DNA of 64,000 bases, from contig NZ_CP010429.1 of assembly GCF_000974425.1 (NCBI RefSeq), forward strand, positions 496,001 through 560,000. The letters are read 5' to 3'. The translations under genes were made by a program, and so were the position numbers. The DNA is from Spirosoma radiotolerans. GTDB lineage: Bacteria > Bacteroidota > Bacteroidia > Cytophagales > Spirosomataceae. The notes under the pieces are model-generated. The model did not search any database and was not told the origin of the DNA. It was given only the letters and a program-made list of their open reading frames with translations. Shown piece by piece: positions 1-9,748 of the stretch (position 1 is the stretch's first letter; each line of letters starts with the position of its first letter).

Positions 1-1
1 T

Positions 2-259
2 CCTCTGTTTTATTTCGTCATTCATTTCTACCTCATTCACACGCTACTACTGGCAATATTATTTATGCAGGGCTTTCATTGGTCTGATTTGAATTTTGCG
101 GTTGGATCGTTCGGTCGGCTGAAAGAAGTTAAGAGTGGTATTTCGCTTGGAGCCGTTTATTTAGTATGGCTGGGTATTCTGGCCCTTTTGTATAAACCCT
201 GCAAATGGTTTGGTCACTATAAAGCCGTTCATAAATTCTGGTGGCTGAGTTACTTGTAA
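2..259 (+). CDS. DUF1624 / heparan-alpha-glucosaminide N-acetyltransferase-like membrane protein, C-terminal end
   Basis: The frame is open from base 2 and the gene starts outside the window; only the last 85 residues are seen. They contain two hydrophobic segments (around residues 2-22 and 48-63 of the fragment), a short loop, and the ending KFWWLSYL. An aromatic, Trp-rich tail of this type is what I know from bacterial DUF1624 proteins, which are multi-pass inner-membrane proteins related to the lysosomal acetyl-CoA:alpha-glucosaminide N-acetyltransferase. The substrate in bacteria is not settled. The assignment rests on the tail alone, so it is moderate. The next gene starts 24 bases downstream on the same strand. 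Confidence 0.6.
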   Translation, partial: PLFYFVIHFYLIHTLLLAILFMQGFHWSDLNFAVGSFGRLKEVKSGISLGAVYLVWLGILALLYKPCKWFGHYKAVHKFWWLSYL

Positions 260-283
260 TCTTTAATTCCTCCGGTTTATACC

Positions 284-1051
284 ATGAACGTTACATTTCC
301 CTTACCCCCGGCTCACCTTACTGAGTTTGTCCAGCGAATACTGGTTATAGAAAATGTTCGGGTAGTAACCCCTTTTAAACTGCCCCTTTATGCAAACGGC
401 ACACCAACTTTAGTTTTTCAGACCGCCAAGGGGCAAATTAAAGGATATTCAACTCATTTAACTTTATTTGGCCAAACAGTACGTCCTGAAACATTGAGTT
501 TGCAGAACGATTTTACGCTGATTGCCTATTTTTTTAAGCCCTTCGTATTAGGGCCATTGTTTGGTGTTGCTGCCCAAGAACTAACCGATCATCCAATAGC
601 GCTAGACTTATTGGAATCATCAAAAGTAGCTACCTTAATGGAACAGTTACTGCACGCTCCGTCAACGCGGGCAATGTTAATATTGATTGACCATTACATT
701 TATAGTTTAGTGGTTCAGGCAAAGATGGATTTGCGTTTAATAGAATTTGCCACAGCTTCTATCCTGAAAAACACTAATCCGGCTGTATTGCAAACGGTAC
801 AGAATAAACTCGGTCTGACTGAAAGAACCTTTCAGCGAATGTTTGAGAACCATATCGGTATCTCGCCAAATCAATACCGTCGAATTTGTCAATTCAACTC
901 CGCCTTTCAACAATTACAACAAAGAAAGTTTGACAATTTAGCCGACATCGCCTTTAAGCACGAGTATGCTGATCAAAGTCACTTTATACGTTCATTTAAA
1001 GAGTTCACAGGTATCAGACCAACCGATTATCTAAATTTTGGCAGGCCCTGA
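284..1051 (+). CDS. AraC family transcriptional regulator
   Basis: 255 residues. The C-terminal part, about residues 155-252, is a two-helix-turn-helix AraC domain: a first HTH around LGLTERTFQRMFENHIGISP and a second around LADIAFKHEYADQSHFIRSFKEF, ending in the usual G-x-x-P-x-x-Y motif (GIRPTDY). The N-terminal 150 residues resemble the small Bacteroidota sensor domain that precedes AraC domains (DUF6597-like) and have no obvious ligand motif. The gene starts 24 bases after the DUF1624 gene and is followed 98 bases later by a VOC protein on the same strand, which is a possible target. The effector is unknown. Confidence 0.85.
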   Translation: MNVTFPLPPAHLTEFVQRILVIENVRVVTPFKLPLYANGTPTLVFQTAKGQIKGYSTHLTLFGQTVRPETLSLQNDFTLIAYFFKPFVLGPLFGVAAQELTDHPIALDLLESSKVATLMEQLLHAPSTRAMLILIDHYIYSLVVQAKMDLRLIEFATASILKNTNPAVLQTVQNKLGLTERTFQRMFENHIGISPNQYRRICQFNSAFQQLQQRKFDNLADIAFKHEYADQSHFIRSFKEFTGIRPTDYLNFGRP

Positions 1052-1149
1052 ATGACAATACGTTGTCGGTTTCATTCTATTTTAGGATATGCCCCCTTTC
1101 TAGCTTTGTGTCGTAATGAGTTATTCAGGATTAACTACAATCGACTAAC

Positions 1150-1575
1150 ATGACAAATTCCATTTATCCCTGCTTATGGTTTGACGGACAAGCGCAGGCA
1201 GCAGCACAGTTCTATTGTTCAATTTTCAAGAACTCAAAAATCACCACTGACAATTCAGTCGCCGTATCTTTTGAATTAAACGGTCAGAAATTTATGGGGC
1301 TTAATGGGGGGCCGGAATTCAAATTTAATGAAGCGGTTTCGTTTGTAATTGATTGTGAAACCCAGCAGGAAATTGACTACTACTGGGAACAATTAATCTC
1401 GGACGGGGGTAAAGAAGGCCGTTGTGGCTGGTTAAAGGATAAGTTTGGTGTTTCATGGCAGGTAATTCCTACCATATTGGCTAAACTATTGAGTAACCCG
1501 GATAGAGCACAAGGCGTCGTACAGGCGTATATGAAAATGAATAAGTTTGACATTCACGCATTGGAGAATGCCTAA
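1150..1575 (+). CDS. VOC superfamily protein, PhnB / 3-demethylubiquinone methyltransferase-like fold
   Basis: 141 residues with the opening IYPCLWFDGQAQAAAQFYCSIF, typical of the PhnB-like branch of the vicinal oxygen chelate superfamily, and the later segment WEQLISDGGKEGRCGWLKDKFGVSWQVIP, which is a family hallmark. These proteins are small cytoplasmic dimers built of beta-alpha-beta-beta-beta modules. Despite the database name, few have a proven methyltransferase role. At 141 residues it is slightly shorter than the usual 150-165. It follows an AraC gene on the same strand and is closed by a strong hairpin at 1705-1746. Confidence 0.85.
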   Translation: MTNSIYPCLWFDGQAQAAAQFYCSIFKNSKITTDNSVAVSFELNGQKFMGLNGGPEFKFNEAVSFVIDCETQQEIDYYWEQLISDGGKEGRCGWLKDKFGVSWQVIPTILAKLLSNPDRAQGVVQAYMKMNKFDIHALENA

Positions 1576-1704
1576 CTGAAAGCGATGTATAAGTGACTCG
1601 CTGTACCGATAGAGGCTTCTTTAACTTAAATGGCTATATCTATTCATTTCGGTGTGGCGGAAATTTTGTTCAAGCAACACAATATCATTTTTCAAATCAT
1701 AGAA

Positions 1705-1746
1705 TAACGTAAAAACGCGAGGAATTCACTTCGCGTTTTTACGTTA
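1705..1746. terminator. Bidirectional hairpin terminator
   Basis: A perfect 16-bp stem (1705-1720 with 1731-1746) encloses a 10-base loop. The stem has A-rich and T-rich outer halves, so either strand gives a hairpin with a U-rich 3' side. It lies between two convergent genes (VOC protein on plus, aldo/keto reductase on minus) and can stop both. Confidence 0.8.
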
Positions 1747-1872
1747 ATAAGTATGTTCAACTCAAATGCGTGTTTAGTTTAATCCTTTCCTTCACCCATA
1801 ATAGCTTCTAGATAACGGATATAGCGTATGCCTCTAGGTTTGTGCCATGATATTATTGGGAGAAGGCTATGC

Positions 1873-2943
<1,071 letters not shown>

Positions 2944-3009
2944 TTACGGGGTTTCCTACCACTATTACTGATTGGGCGGGCTGGTATCAGAAGAGATTGC
3001 CGGAACGGG

Positions 3010-3017
3010 TAAGTTTG
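3010..3017 (+). promoter_or_regulatory. Bacteroidota -7 box (TAAGTTTG)
   Basis: The octamer TAAGTTTG matches the Bacteroidota sigma consensus TAnnTTTG and lies 20 bases before the AraC start at 3038. I see no good TTG -33 element at standard spacing, so the promoter may need an activator. Confidence 0.45.
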
Positions 3018-3037
3018 TAGTGATAAACCAATAAGGT

Positions 3038-3934
3038 ATGGAGGAGATTATCAAAATTGGCAGCATTGCCCAGTACAATACCATGCGGGGCGTACCGACC
3101 AAACATCCGCTGGTTACGGTGATTGACCTCTCGAAAGCGCAACCGATGCCCTCGGGGTCATTCAACTTTGGGTTGTATGCGGTGGGTCTGAAAGAACTGA
3201 ACCATGGCCCATTGCGCTATGGAAGAAAGCACTATGACTACCAGGAAGGAAGTCTGATATTCATATCGCCTGGACAGGTGGTAGGTGTGCAACCCGGCGT
3301 TGACCTATTGGCCCCCAAAGGCTGGGCCTTGCTCTTTCATCCCGACCTGATAGCTGGCACTCCGTTGGGCAAACACATGCAGGCATATTCGTTCTTTTCA
3401 TATGCTGTTCATGAAGCGCTTCATCTGTCGGAAAAAGAGAAGCGTATCGTGATTGACTGCTTCTCAAAAATCGAGTATGAACTCGATCAAAACATAGACA
3501 AGCACAGCAAAGGACTGATTGCGGCCAACATCGAGTTGCTGCTCAATTACTGCATCCGTTTTTACGACCGCCAGTTCATTACCCGCGACCATGCCAACCA
3601 AGGAATCCTGGAACGGTTTGAGTCCTTATTGACAGGCTATTTTTCCTCCGATAAACCGCAGAACGAAGGCCTGCCTTCGGTTGCTTATTGTGCCGAAGCC
3701 CTGCATTTATCCCCCAACTATTTTGGTGACCTGGTGAAGAAAGAAACCGGCCGATCGGCCCAGGAATACATTCAATTCAAAGTGATCGATATGGCCAAAG
3801 AGCGCGTGTTTGACCGGAATAAATCGGTGAGCGAAATTGCCTATGAATTAGGGTTTAAATACCCACAGCATTTTACCCGTTTGTTTAAACAAAAAACAGG
3901 TGTTACGCCGAATGATTACCGGATAATAAACTAA
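3038..3934 (+). CDS. AraC family transcriptional regulator (paralogue A of three)
   Basis: 298 residues. The N-terminal sensor domain begins with a segment seen in two other proteins of this window (IAQYNTMRGVPTKHPLVTV; compare the genes at 15370 and 27701). A central motif, RFYDRQFITR, is also shared by all three. The C-terminal AraC domain (about 195-298) carries HTH1 around CAEALHLSPNYFGDLVKKE and HTH2 around VSEIAYELGFKYPQHFTRLFKQ, ending GVTPNDYR. It is transcribed away from the aldo/keto reductase gene across a 151-bp gap, the layout of a local regulator and its target. The ligand is unknown. Confidence 0.9.
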   Translation: MEEIIKIGSIAQYNTMRGVPTKHPLVTVIDLSKAQPMPSGSFNFGLYAVGLKELNHGPLRYGRKHYDYQEGSLIFISPGQVVGVQPGVDLLAPKGWALLFHPDLIAGTPLGKHMQAYSFFSYAVHEALHLSEKEKRIVIDCFSKIEYELDQNIDKHSKGLIAANIELLLNYCIRFYDRQFITRDHANQGILERFESLLTGYFSSDKPQNEGLPSVAYCAEALHLSPNYFGDLVKKETGRSAQEYIQFKVIDMAKERVFDRNKSVSEIAYELGFKYPQHFTRLFKQKTGVTPNDYRIIN

Positions 3935-3988
3935 CAATTCAATAGCAACGTACGCCCTGTTAGGTAAGACGTCATGTGAACTTTTATC

Positions 3989-4003
3989 CGTCTCAAGCGG
4001 GAG
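3989..4003 (+). repeat. Copy of the CGTCTC-type intergenic repeat (partial)
   Basis: The core CGTCTCAAGCGGGAG is followed by a T-rich stretch and ATACGAATA, which matches the reverse complement of 18408-18440. This belongs to the dispersed element described in the findings. It lies in the gap between two convergent genes. Confidence 0.45.
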
Positions 4004-4040
4004 GGTTTTATACGAATAGATTATCGAATAGCCGTTTCGA

Positions 4041-4088
4041 TCAATACGTTTCAATTTATTAATCAACTAGTAGATTGAAGCGTATTGA
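4041..4088. terminator. Hairpin between convergent genes
   Basis: A 15-bp stem with one G-T type mismatch (4041-4055 with 4074-4088) and an 18-base loop lies between the AraC gene on plus and the ABC permease on minus. It could end the AraC transcript. There is no long T tract, so this is a moderate call. Confidence 0.45.
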
Positions 4089-4131
4089 GTCCAGATGATC
4101 CATTTGGTTGGCTTGCTCAGCAAAACACGAA

Positions 4132-4160
4132 AAAGTATACCCGAAGCTCGGCTATACTTT
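4132..4160 (-). terminator. Intrinsic terminator of the PadR-permease operon
   Basis: The arms AAAGTATA and TATACTTT plus an inner CCGA/TCGG pair close a 3-base loop. Read on the minus strand the stem runs straight into TTTTT, the layout of an intrinsic terminator. It lies 52 bases after the permease stop codon. Confidence 0.65.
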
Positions 4161-4212
4161 CCAAACTACCAACCTATAATTAAACCTACCTAAACAGGAC
4201 GATTCAACGTCT

Positions 4213-6918
4213 CTAATCACTTCTTAAACTTTTTACTGGGTTGACTAAAGCCGCTTTTAGGGCCTGATAACTCACCGTCAGCAAGGTGATGAGTAAGGCC
4301 AGCACGAACACGATGACAAAGACATCCGCCTGGATACTGATTTTATAGGTATAGCTTTCCAACCATTCCTGCATTACGTACCAGGCTAGGGGCGAAGCCA
4401 CGATGCAGGCAATAAGCACGAGGCTCACAAAGTCTTTTGAGAGGAGTCCCCACACACTGACCACACTAGCACCTAATACCTTCCGGACGCCGATTTCCTT
4501 AACCCGCTGTTCGGCCATAAACGAAGCCAGCCCAAACAGGCCCAGGCAAGAAATAAAAATGGCCAGCATACAGACCAGGGCCGACAGGTTGCCAATCAAC
4601 TCTTCATAGCTGAATTTTTTGGCGTACTCCGTATCCGCAAATTTGTAATCGAATGGATAGGCAGGGTTGTATTTATCAAAAATGGGTCGAATTTTTTGGA
4701 TAGCAACCGAAGGAGATAAGGCTGGATTAAGTCGTAAATCAATGAAATTAACCCAGTTTTCGGCAAAAATTACCGTCATTGGGGCGACATCACGATACGG
4801 GGACCATTCCAGGACGATATTAGGAATTACTCCGACGACAGTCCAGTTCCGGTTCGCCCATTTTATGATTTCACCAACCGGATGTTTTAATCCCATGCGC
4901 TTAACAGCCGCTTCATTTAGAATAACTCCGGTGGAATCGGTGGCAAAATCTCTCGAAAAATCGCGTCCTTCTTTGAGTCGAATTCCCATCGTTTTGGCGT
5001 AGTCATAACTCGTGGCAATGGTCGTAAAAATGACGGATTCATCTGCCGGACCTGCTCCTTTCCATTTCCAGCCACTATTGCTGCTCCACCATTGTGTGGG
5101 TGGGGCATTTGTCTTACAAATAGACATCACTGCTCCCGTTGCCAGTAATTCGCCCTTAAGCGCGTCAAAATGTTCGAGCAAATCTGTCGAGGAATTGACC
5201 GAAATGAGCCCTTGTTTGGTAAAACCAAGGGGTCGGTTTTTGCCATGCTGAATCTGTTGATAAATGATGATGGTACCAATCATCAGCACTACGGAAAACG
5301 TAAACTGAACAACTACCAGTATTTTTCGAGGCAACGTAGCATTTTTTCCAACATGGATTCCGCCTTTTAAAATTCGGACGGGGTTGAACGACGACAAATA
5401 AAACGCCGGATAGCTGCCTGCCAATAAACCTGTGAATGCAGTAAACAGAAGGATAACGCCCCAGTAAACGGGATTGCCGAATTCAATGGACATCGCCTTC
5501 TCGGTCAGCCTATTGAAATACGGCAGTGAGGCCATGACAATAACCAGCGCCAGTACCAATGCTAGACCAGCAATCAACGTTGATTCACTTAAAAACTGCC
5601 CGATGAGTTGCTCACGACCCGAGCCGACAGCTTTACGAACGCCCACTTCTTTCGCCCGTTTTTCAGATCGAGCCGTGGAGAGATTCATGAAATTGATGCA
5701 GGCTATTACCAGAATAAATAGTCCGAAAATGCCAAATAAGCGAACGTACTTAATAAAACCACCCGTGTTTTGCCCTTCGGTGAACTCCGAATAGAGCCGC
5801 CATTTTGACATGGGATGCAGGAATAATTCGGGCTTGACGAGGTTTCTAATATTGGCATCATCGGCCTGATGGTTTAACACTACGTCTTTTATTTTGGCGT
5901 TGGTTTGTGCTGGGTCGACGCCGTCTTTAAGCTGGACATAAAGGCCAAAATCGTTATTCCGCCAATCTATTTTTGCTTTTTTTACCCAGTCATACATATT
6001 CTCCATCAGGTGCCAGGGAAGCAAATACTCAAATTGAAGCGTAGCATTCTTTGGTTGTTTGGCAACCACAGCTGTCACTTTTAAATCGGCCTTATCTTCC
6101 AATCTGATGATCTTACCAATCGGGTCCTGATTGCCGAAAATAGCTTGGGCGGTTTCGTCCGTCAGCACGATCGAGTAGGGCTCCTTAAATGGGTTTTTAT
6201 CGCCATTCAGGATGTTTAGGGAGAACATATCAATAGCATCTTCACCGATGAAAATGCCATTTTTGATGAATTTCTGATCGCCAACCATCAACGAACGATT
6301 ACCATCCGACCGCTGATACGTTGCTACAGCCTTAAAATCGGGGAACTTAGATCGTAGTTCTTCGCCCGTTGGAAACGGTAATGCACTTTGTGTACCCCGT
6401 TTGCCGTCGAAGGTTTGGTTCAGTCTAACTTCATAAAGAGTTTCGTAGTTTTTATGGTGCTTGTTGGCGGATACTTCGTCCTGTATCCAGATGCCAATCA
6501 GCATCGCAACGGCCATACCCACAGCCAGTCCAGCAATGTTGATCGCTGAATATCCTTTGTGTTTGGCTAGGTTGCGAAAAGCGAGTTTTAAATAATTTCG
6601 GATCATGGCCGGGTGGAAAATTGAGATTGTAGAGAAGTCATTGAATTTACTATAACGGGGTTTGAAACTGGCCTCGGGTTTGCGTCGCCATAGCCGGGGA
6701 TGCAACATGAACAGCATTTCCAGCACATACAGTAGTTGGGCTGTTCTAACCCCGTACCGGTGGACTCGTTTTTGAAACAATTCATACAGATCGCCTAGCA
6801 CTTCGTCCCGGATATAAGGAGCCGTAATTCGAATGAGTAGCTGCTCAGCCCAGCGGGGCGGCTGGACCACCGACCGCTCCGAATGATTATCCAGATGGAT
6901 TCTATTTTTCCGATTCAT
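4213..6918 (-). CDS. Prefix-domain MacB/FtsX-type ABC transporter permease
   Basis: 901 residues. An N-terminal prefix of about 100 residues (around PPRWAEQLLIRITAPYIRDE) is typical of Cytophagales permeases with a prefix domain. A MacB-type permease follows: LAFRNLAKHKGYSAINIAGL with the first membrane helix near residue 125, a periplasmic domain, then three helices containing GLFILVIACINFMNLSTARSEKRAKEVGVRK, a second periplasmic domain, and a repeated C-terminal unit with RVKEIGVRKVLGAS. Such proteins move substrates or signals across the envelope with a separate ATPase, which is not encoded next door. Its ATG overlaps the PadR stop in ATGA, so the two are translationally coupled. Confidence 0.88.
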   Translation of the reverse strand: MNRKNRIHLDNHSERSVVQPPRWAEQLLIRITAPYIRDEVLGDLYELFQKRVHRYGVRTAQLLYVLEMLFMLHPRLWRRKPEASFKPRYSKFNDFSTISIFHPAMIRNYLKLAFRNLAKHKGYSAINIAGLAVGMAVAMLIGIWIQDEVSANKHHKNYETLYEVRLNQTFDGKRGTQSALPFPTGEELRSKFPDFKAVATYQRSDGNRSLMVGDQKFIKNGIFIGEDAIDMFSLNILNGDKNPFKEPYSIVLTDETAQAIFGNQDPIGKIIRLEDKADLKVTAVVAKQPKNATLQFEYLLPWHLMENMYDWVKKAKIDWRNNDFGLYVQLKDGVDPAQTNAKIKDVVLNHQADDANIRNLVKPELFLHPMSKWRLYSEFTEGQNTGGFIKYVRLFGIFGLFILVIACINFMNLSTARSEKRAKEVGVRKAVGSGREQLIGQFLSESTLIAGLALVLALVIVMASLPYFNRLTEKAMSIEFGNPVYWGVILLFTAFTGLLAGSYPAFYLSSFNPVRILKGGIHVGKNATLPRKILVVVQFTFSVVLMIGTIIIYQQIQHGKNRPLGFTKQGLISVNSSTDLLEHFDALKGELLATGAVMSICKTNAPPTQWWSSNSGWKWKGAGPADESVIFTTIATSYDYAKTMGIRLKEGRDFSRDFATDSTGVILNEAAVKRMGLKHPVGEIIKWANRNWTVVGVIPNIVLEWSPYRDVAPMTVIFAENWVNFIDLRLNPALSPSVAIQKIRPIFDKYNPAYPFDYKFADTEYAKKFSYEELIGNLSALVCMLAIFISCLGLFGLASFMAEQRVKEIGVRKVLGASVVSVWGLLSKDFVSLVLIACIVASPLAWYVMQEWLESYTYKISIQADVFVIVFVLALLITLLTVSYQALKAALVNPVKSLRSD

Positions 6919-7250
6919 GTTAGGTGATCAAAAGCAGTTTTTGGAATACCGTCCCACAATTCATTTCGGATGCGTCGTGCTTGCTGTAAGGCATGATCAC
7001 CAGCCAGGGTTATCGTAAATAGCCGTTTGCTTCGTCCCCCCCGTTCGGCAATAGGCTCACTAAACCGGGAATGAAGCAATTTTTTTTCTTCTAAGCGTTG
7101 CAAAGTCCGATGCACCATGCCTAAGCTTATAGGCCGCTCCAAACGGCTGCTTAATTCTTCCAAAACAGCCACCCCGTAGGCGTCATCGTAGAGTAGGGCG
7201 ACCGTCAGCAGAATGATCTCTTCGAACTCACCCAGTTGAGTCCCTTTCAT
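6915..7250 (-). CDS. PadR family transcriptional regulator
   Basis: 111 residues from the ATG at 7250. An in-frame ATG at 7298 would add 16 residues, but MKGTQLGEFEEIILL is the usual family opening. A winged-helix domain covers most of the protein, with a recognition region around ISLGMVHRTLQRLEEKKLL and a wing around SEPIAERGGRSKRLFTIT. PadR proteins are dimeric repressors that often sense small phenolics or envelope stress. Short PadR genes fused by ATGA overlap to prefix-domain permeases are a recurrent Cytophagales pair, so this one most likely represses its own operon. No operator is obvious. Confidence 0.88.
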   Translation of the reverse strand: MKGTQLGEFEEIILLTVALLYDDAYGVAVLEELSSRLERPISLGMVHRTLQRLEEKKLLHSRFSEPIAERGGRSKRLFTITLAGDHALQQARRIRNELWDGIPKTAFDHLT

Positions 7251-7298
7251 GGGTCGTAGATGTATAGGTAAGGTAAAAACTATGTTTTCCTTTTGCAT

Positions 7299-7629
7299 AG
7301 CAAATAAAAGGCCAATAGCCCCAATCGGCTTCAGATCCTTAAAAAGCTTGTTTTAGGCTTTGCTCATCGCTTTTATCGTCCGATTTCGGACTGTATTTTG
7401 TCCAAATTTGGACGGTTCATAGAATAGAGCTGCGTATAGGGCCCATCTCATCTGGTAAGGCTCGAACCCATCACAGGAAGGTAGTTAGCATTTTCTTCGC
7501 TAAATTCTTGTTGTTTCACTGTCTCTATAATCGCCCGTTTTGTGGCACAGATCGATATACGTATGTCGTTCTAGGAAAGACAATTTCAGTGTACTCAATT
7601 TGTTTGCCAGATTAGGCTAAACGCTACCC
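7299..7629. other. Intergenic stretch with no gene seen
   Basis: I see no open frame with coding character. The PadR promoter must lie in the first part; TTTATTTG at its left end, read on minus, is a weak -7-like string. A TCGAACCC string at 7462-7469 looks like part of a T-loop but has no tRNA around it. Confidence 0.3.
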
Positions 7630-7878
7630 ATGGATAGCCAGCGGGTAGTGGGCGCGGTTGAGCTACTGCCTTACTGGCAAGAGAATACCTATAACCGGAG
7701 TCAGCATCTTCTGGCCGACTGGCTAGCTAAGCCGGATGTGTTAGCCTTAGGTGTGCCCTCCTCAGTGATGCCAGATGGCATCAACTACTTATTGCATCCG
7801 GCCCATAGTGGCTATGGCTTTATAGAAGTAATTGACGAGAAGCCTCTATCGATGGATCCCCGCCTATGGTCGAAGTAG
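7630..7878 (+). pseudogene. RES-domain toxin, C-terminal remnant
   Basis: An 82-residue frame matches only the second half of a RES-family NAD+-degrading toxin: a WLA(K)PD segment, the signature VPSSVMPDGINYLLHP, and the ending DPRLW. The N-terminal half with the arginine and the G-G-R-W region is missing, and a TAA sits 9 bases upstream in frame. No Xre-type antitoxin gene is nearby. It is best read as a decayed toxin gene. A second, frameshifted RES remnant occurs at 14963-15248. Confidence 0.65.
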
Positions 7879-8159
7879 CCAAGGAAACGGCAATTCCCTT
7901 CGTCTTAACTGGGAGCGTATTTTGAGAATATATAAAGTGTGGTAGGTACGTAGTCTTAATAAGGCTGACTTGTACAGCAGTGTTCGCGCCATAGGCTTGT
8001 TGTCAAGTGAGCTTTCCCCTAATCATACCTGTCAAGTTCATCCCTATTCAGGGCACTAGCCGACTTCGTCCCAACATGAGACATCCTTTCGACCAAGTCG
8101 GTTCGACCAAGTCTGTACACAAATCAGATTCAGTGAGGCAACGAACAAATCAGACGGGT
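7879..8159. other. Intergenic stretch after the RES remnant
   Basis: No convincing gene. A 65-codon open frame on plus (8007-8204) overlaps the end of the HxlR gene and has no recognisable features. Confidence 0.3.
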
Positions 8160-8555
8160 TCAATCCATTTCCAATCCATTCTCAACTTCCTTTTTGAAGC
8201 TTGATTTTACTTTTATCCTGTGATGTTGTCCCCAATCAGCCATTTCCCACAGGATAGGCCGTAAGGTCTGACCATAAGCGGTAATTGCATACTCCACCGT
8301 CACCGGTTTGGTAGGCTGCACCGTGCGACTGATCAACCCGTTGATCTCCAACTCCTGTAGCTCCTTAGACAGCATTTTGGAACCAATCCCTTCTACTTCC
8401 CGCATTAAGTCCATGAACCGTTTGTTACCGAAACTTAAGCAGCCAATGATGGTGATTTTCCATTTGCCGCTCAAAATATCCATCGTATCGTGGATAGCCT
8501 TCAGCTGACTGGGACATTGCAAGGGCTTTTGATCAATAAATACTTTCTTTTCCAT
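8160..8555 (-). CDS. HxlR family winged-helix regulator
   Basis: 131 residues. The HxlR fold is clear: a C-P-x2-L motif near residue 14 (the cysteine that often senses aldehydes or oxidants), DILSGKWKITIIGCLSFGNKRFMDLMREV, then the recognition helix KMLSKELQELEINGLISR and the wing PVTVEYAITAYGQTLRPIL. HxlR/YodB-type proteins are cytoplasmic dimers controlling reductases for reactive carbonyls or quinones. It is divergent from a short-chain dehydrogenase at 8660, its likely target, across a 104-bp gap that carries an imperfect palindrome at 8574-8589. Confidence 0.9.
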   Translation of the reverse strand: MEKKVFIDQKPLQCPSQLKAIHDTMDILSGKWKITIIGCLSFGNKRFMDLMREVEGIGSKMLSKELQELEINGLISRTVQPTKPVTVEYAITAYGQTLRPILWEMADWGQHHRIKVKSSFKKEVENGLEMD

Positions 8556-8573
8556 CCGTCTTTACGCAACCTG

Positions 8574-8589
8574 GTTTCTGGCAGGAAAC
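8574..8589. promoter_or_regulatory. Candidate HxlR operator
   Basis: The imperfect inverted repeat GTTTCTGGCAGGAAAC lies between divergent hxlR-type and dehydrogenase genes, 18 bases upstream of the HxlR start. Its position suggests an operator; this is inference. Confidence 0.35.
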
Positions 8590-8634
8590 TACTTTCTAAA
8601 GGGAAACCCATATCTGGCGTAAAGCTCGTTGATT

Positions 8635-8642
8635 TAGCTTTG
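8635..8642 (+). promoter_or_regulatory. Bacteroidota -7 box (TAGCTTTG)
   Basis: TAGCTTTG fits TAnnTTTG and lies 17 bases before the ATG of the short-chain dehydrogenase. No clear TTG -33 element is seen at standard spacing. Confidence 0.5.
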
Positions 8643-8659
8643 CAAAAAAAATACAGATC

Positions 8660-9412
8660 ATGAAAATAGATTTAACTCAGAAGGTTGCCATCGTTACTGG
8701 CGGCTCAAAGGGTATCGGCGCTGCCATAGCCAAGGAACTTGCCGCCTGTGGCGCCATTGTAGTTATCACCTATCACTCAGCGGCAAGCGATGCAGACCGC
8801 GTGATCAACACAATCCGGGAAGCAGGCGGGCAGGCCATTGCCCTTCAAGCTGACATAGCCCGCCATACCGATATCATTAATTTGTTTAAACAGGTGAAGG
8901 AGCAGTTTGGCCAGCTGGATGTGCTGGTGAATAACGCTGGCATCGCCCGATTTGGCCCCATCGAAGCGGTTACAGAGGATGATTTCCTGGAACAATATCG
9001 GGTCAATGTGTTGGGTCCCATGCTGGCGATCCAGGAGTCGTTGACGTATTTTCCTCAAACAGGTGGCAGCATTGTCAATGTCAGTTCAGTAGGCGGACAG
9101 AACCCAGGGCCCTACACCAGTATTTACACGTCATCGAAAGCGGCTCTGAACGCCTTAACCGTTTCTTTATCAAGAGAACTGGTGACCCGCTACATCCGGG
9201 TCAATACGGTGGCACCGGGCCCAACCGATACCGAAGGCTCAAAGGCGCTGGGACTAGCAGGCACAGCTATCGAACAGGGCATGATTGCCGCTATACCCAT
9301 GGGTAGATTCGGCAAACCGGATGAGATAGCCCCCGCAGTGGCTTTCCTGGCATCGGATCAGGCGGGCTGGATCACTGGTGAAACCTTAGCTGTTTCGGGC
9401 GGAATGCGCTAA
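8660..9412 (+). CDS. Short-chain dehydrogenase/reductase (classical SDR)
   Basis: 250 residues, the usual length for the classical family. The Rossmann motif TGGSKGIG is at 13-20, NNAG at 91-94, and the catalytic S143, Y156 and K160 are present with canonical spacing. The C-terminal segment WITGETLAVSGGM is typical of FabG-like enzymes. It should reduce a carbonyl with NAD(P)H; the substrate is unknown. Regulation by the divergent HxlR protein is likely from the layout. Nothing is disrupted. Confidence 0.93.
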   Translation: MKIDLTQKVAIVTGGSKGIGAAIAKELAACGAIVVITYHSAASDADRVINTIREAGGQAIALQADIARHTDIINLFKQVKEQFGQLDVLVNNAGIARFGPIEAVTEDDFLEQYRVNVLGPMLAIQESLTYFPQTGGSIVNVSSVGGQNPGPYTSIYTSSKAALNALTVSLSRELVTRYIRVNTVAPGPTDTEGSKALGLAGTAIEQGMIAAIPMGRFGKPDEIAPAVAFLASDQAGWITGETLAVSGGMR

Positions 9413-9748
9413 ATGAATCCATTGATCAGCGACGGGTACCCAAAATAAACTTCGCCGAGGGTAGGTTAGTCTATCTCTAAGCTGATCTAGTTACACAGAC
9501 GGATACACGCTCAGGCGTCATCCGTACTTTTTGAGCTCTATTCTAGCCTGTTTCACTCAGCTTCCTATCTTAAAGCCAGCCGTATAAACCGCTTTTTGTC
9601 TCGAGTAGGAGGATTATCCGAGACTAAATAAAAGAATCCGTGTTGCACTTTCCCTAAGCAAGTTGTACACTAGCTTTATATTATTCAATTTTTCTAGAGA
9701 AAGGCCCCTATCGAGAGATTGTCAGTTCTTAAACTAGTTTTAAATCGG
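9413..9748. other. Intergenic stretch carrying one CGTCTC-type repeat
   Basis: No gene seen. The only structure I noticed is the palindromic repeat at 9598-9626 listed separately. Confidence 0.35.
9598..9626 (+). repeat. Copy of the CGTCTC-type intergenic repeat
   Basis: The element begins TGTCTCGAGTAGGAGG, continues through a short AT-rich stretch, and ends CCGAGACTA, so that its ends GTCTCG and CGAGAC pair. It shares the GTCTC-n5-GGAGGATT core with the reverse complement of 19380-19401. Confidence 0.5.

Noticed and set aside
7462-7469. TCGAACCC string resembling a tRNA T-loop on the minus strand
   Set aside because: The five bases on each side do not pair as a T-stem and no anticodon or acceptor arms are present.
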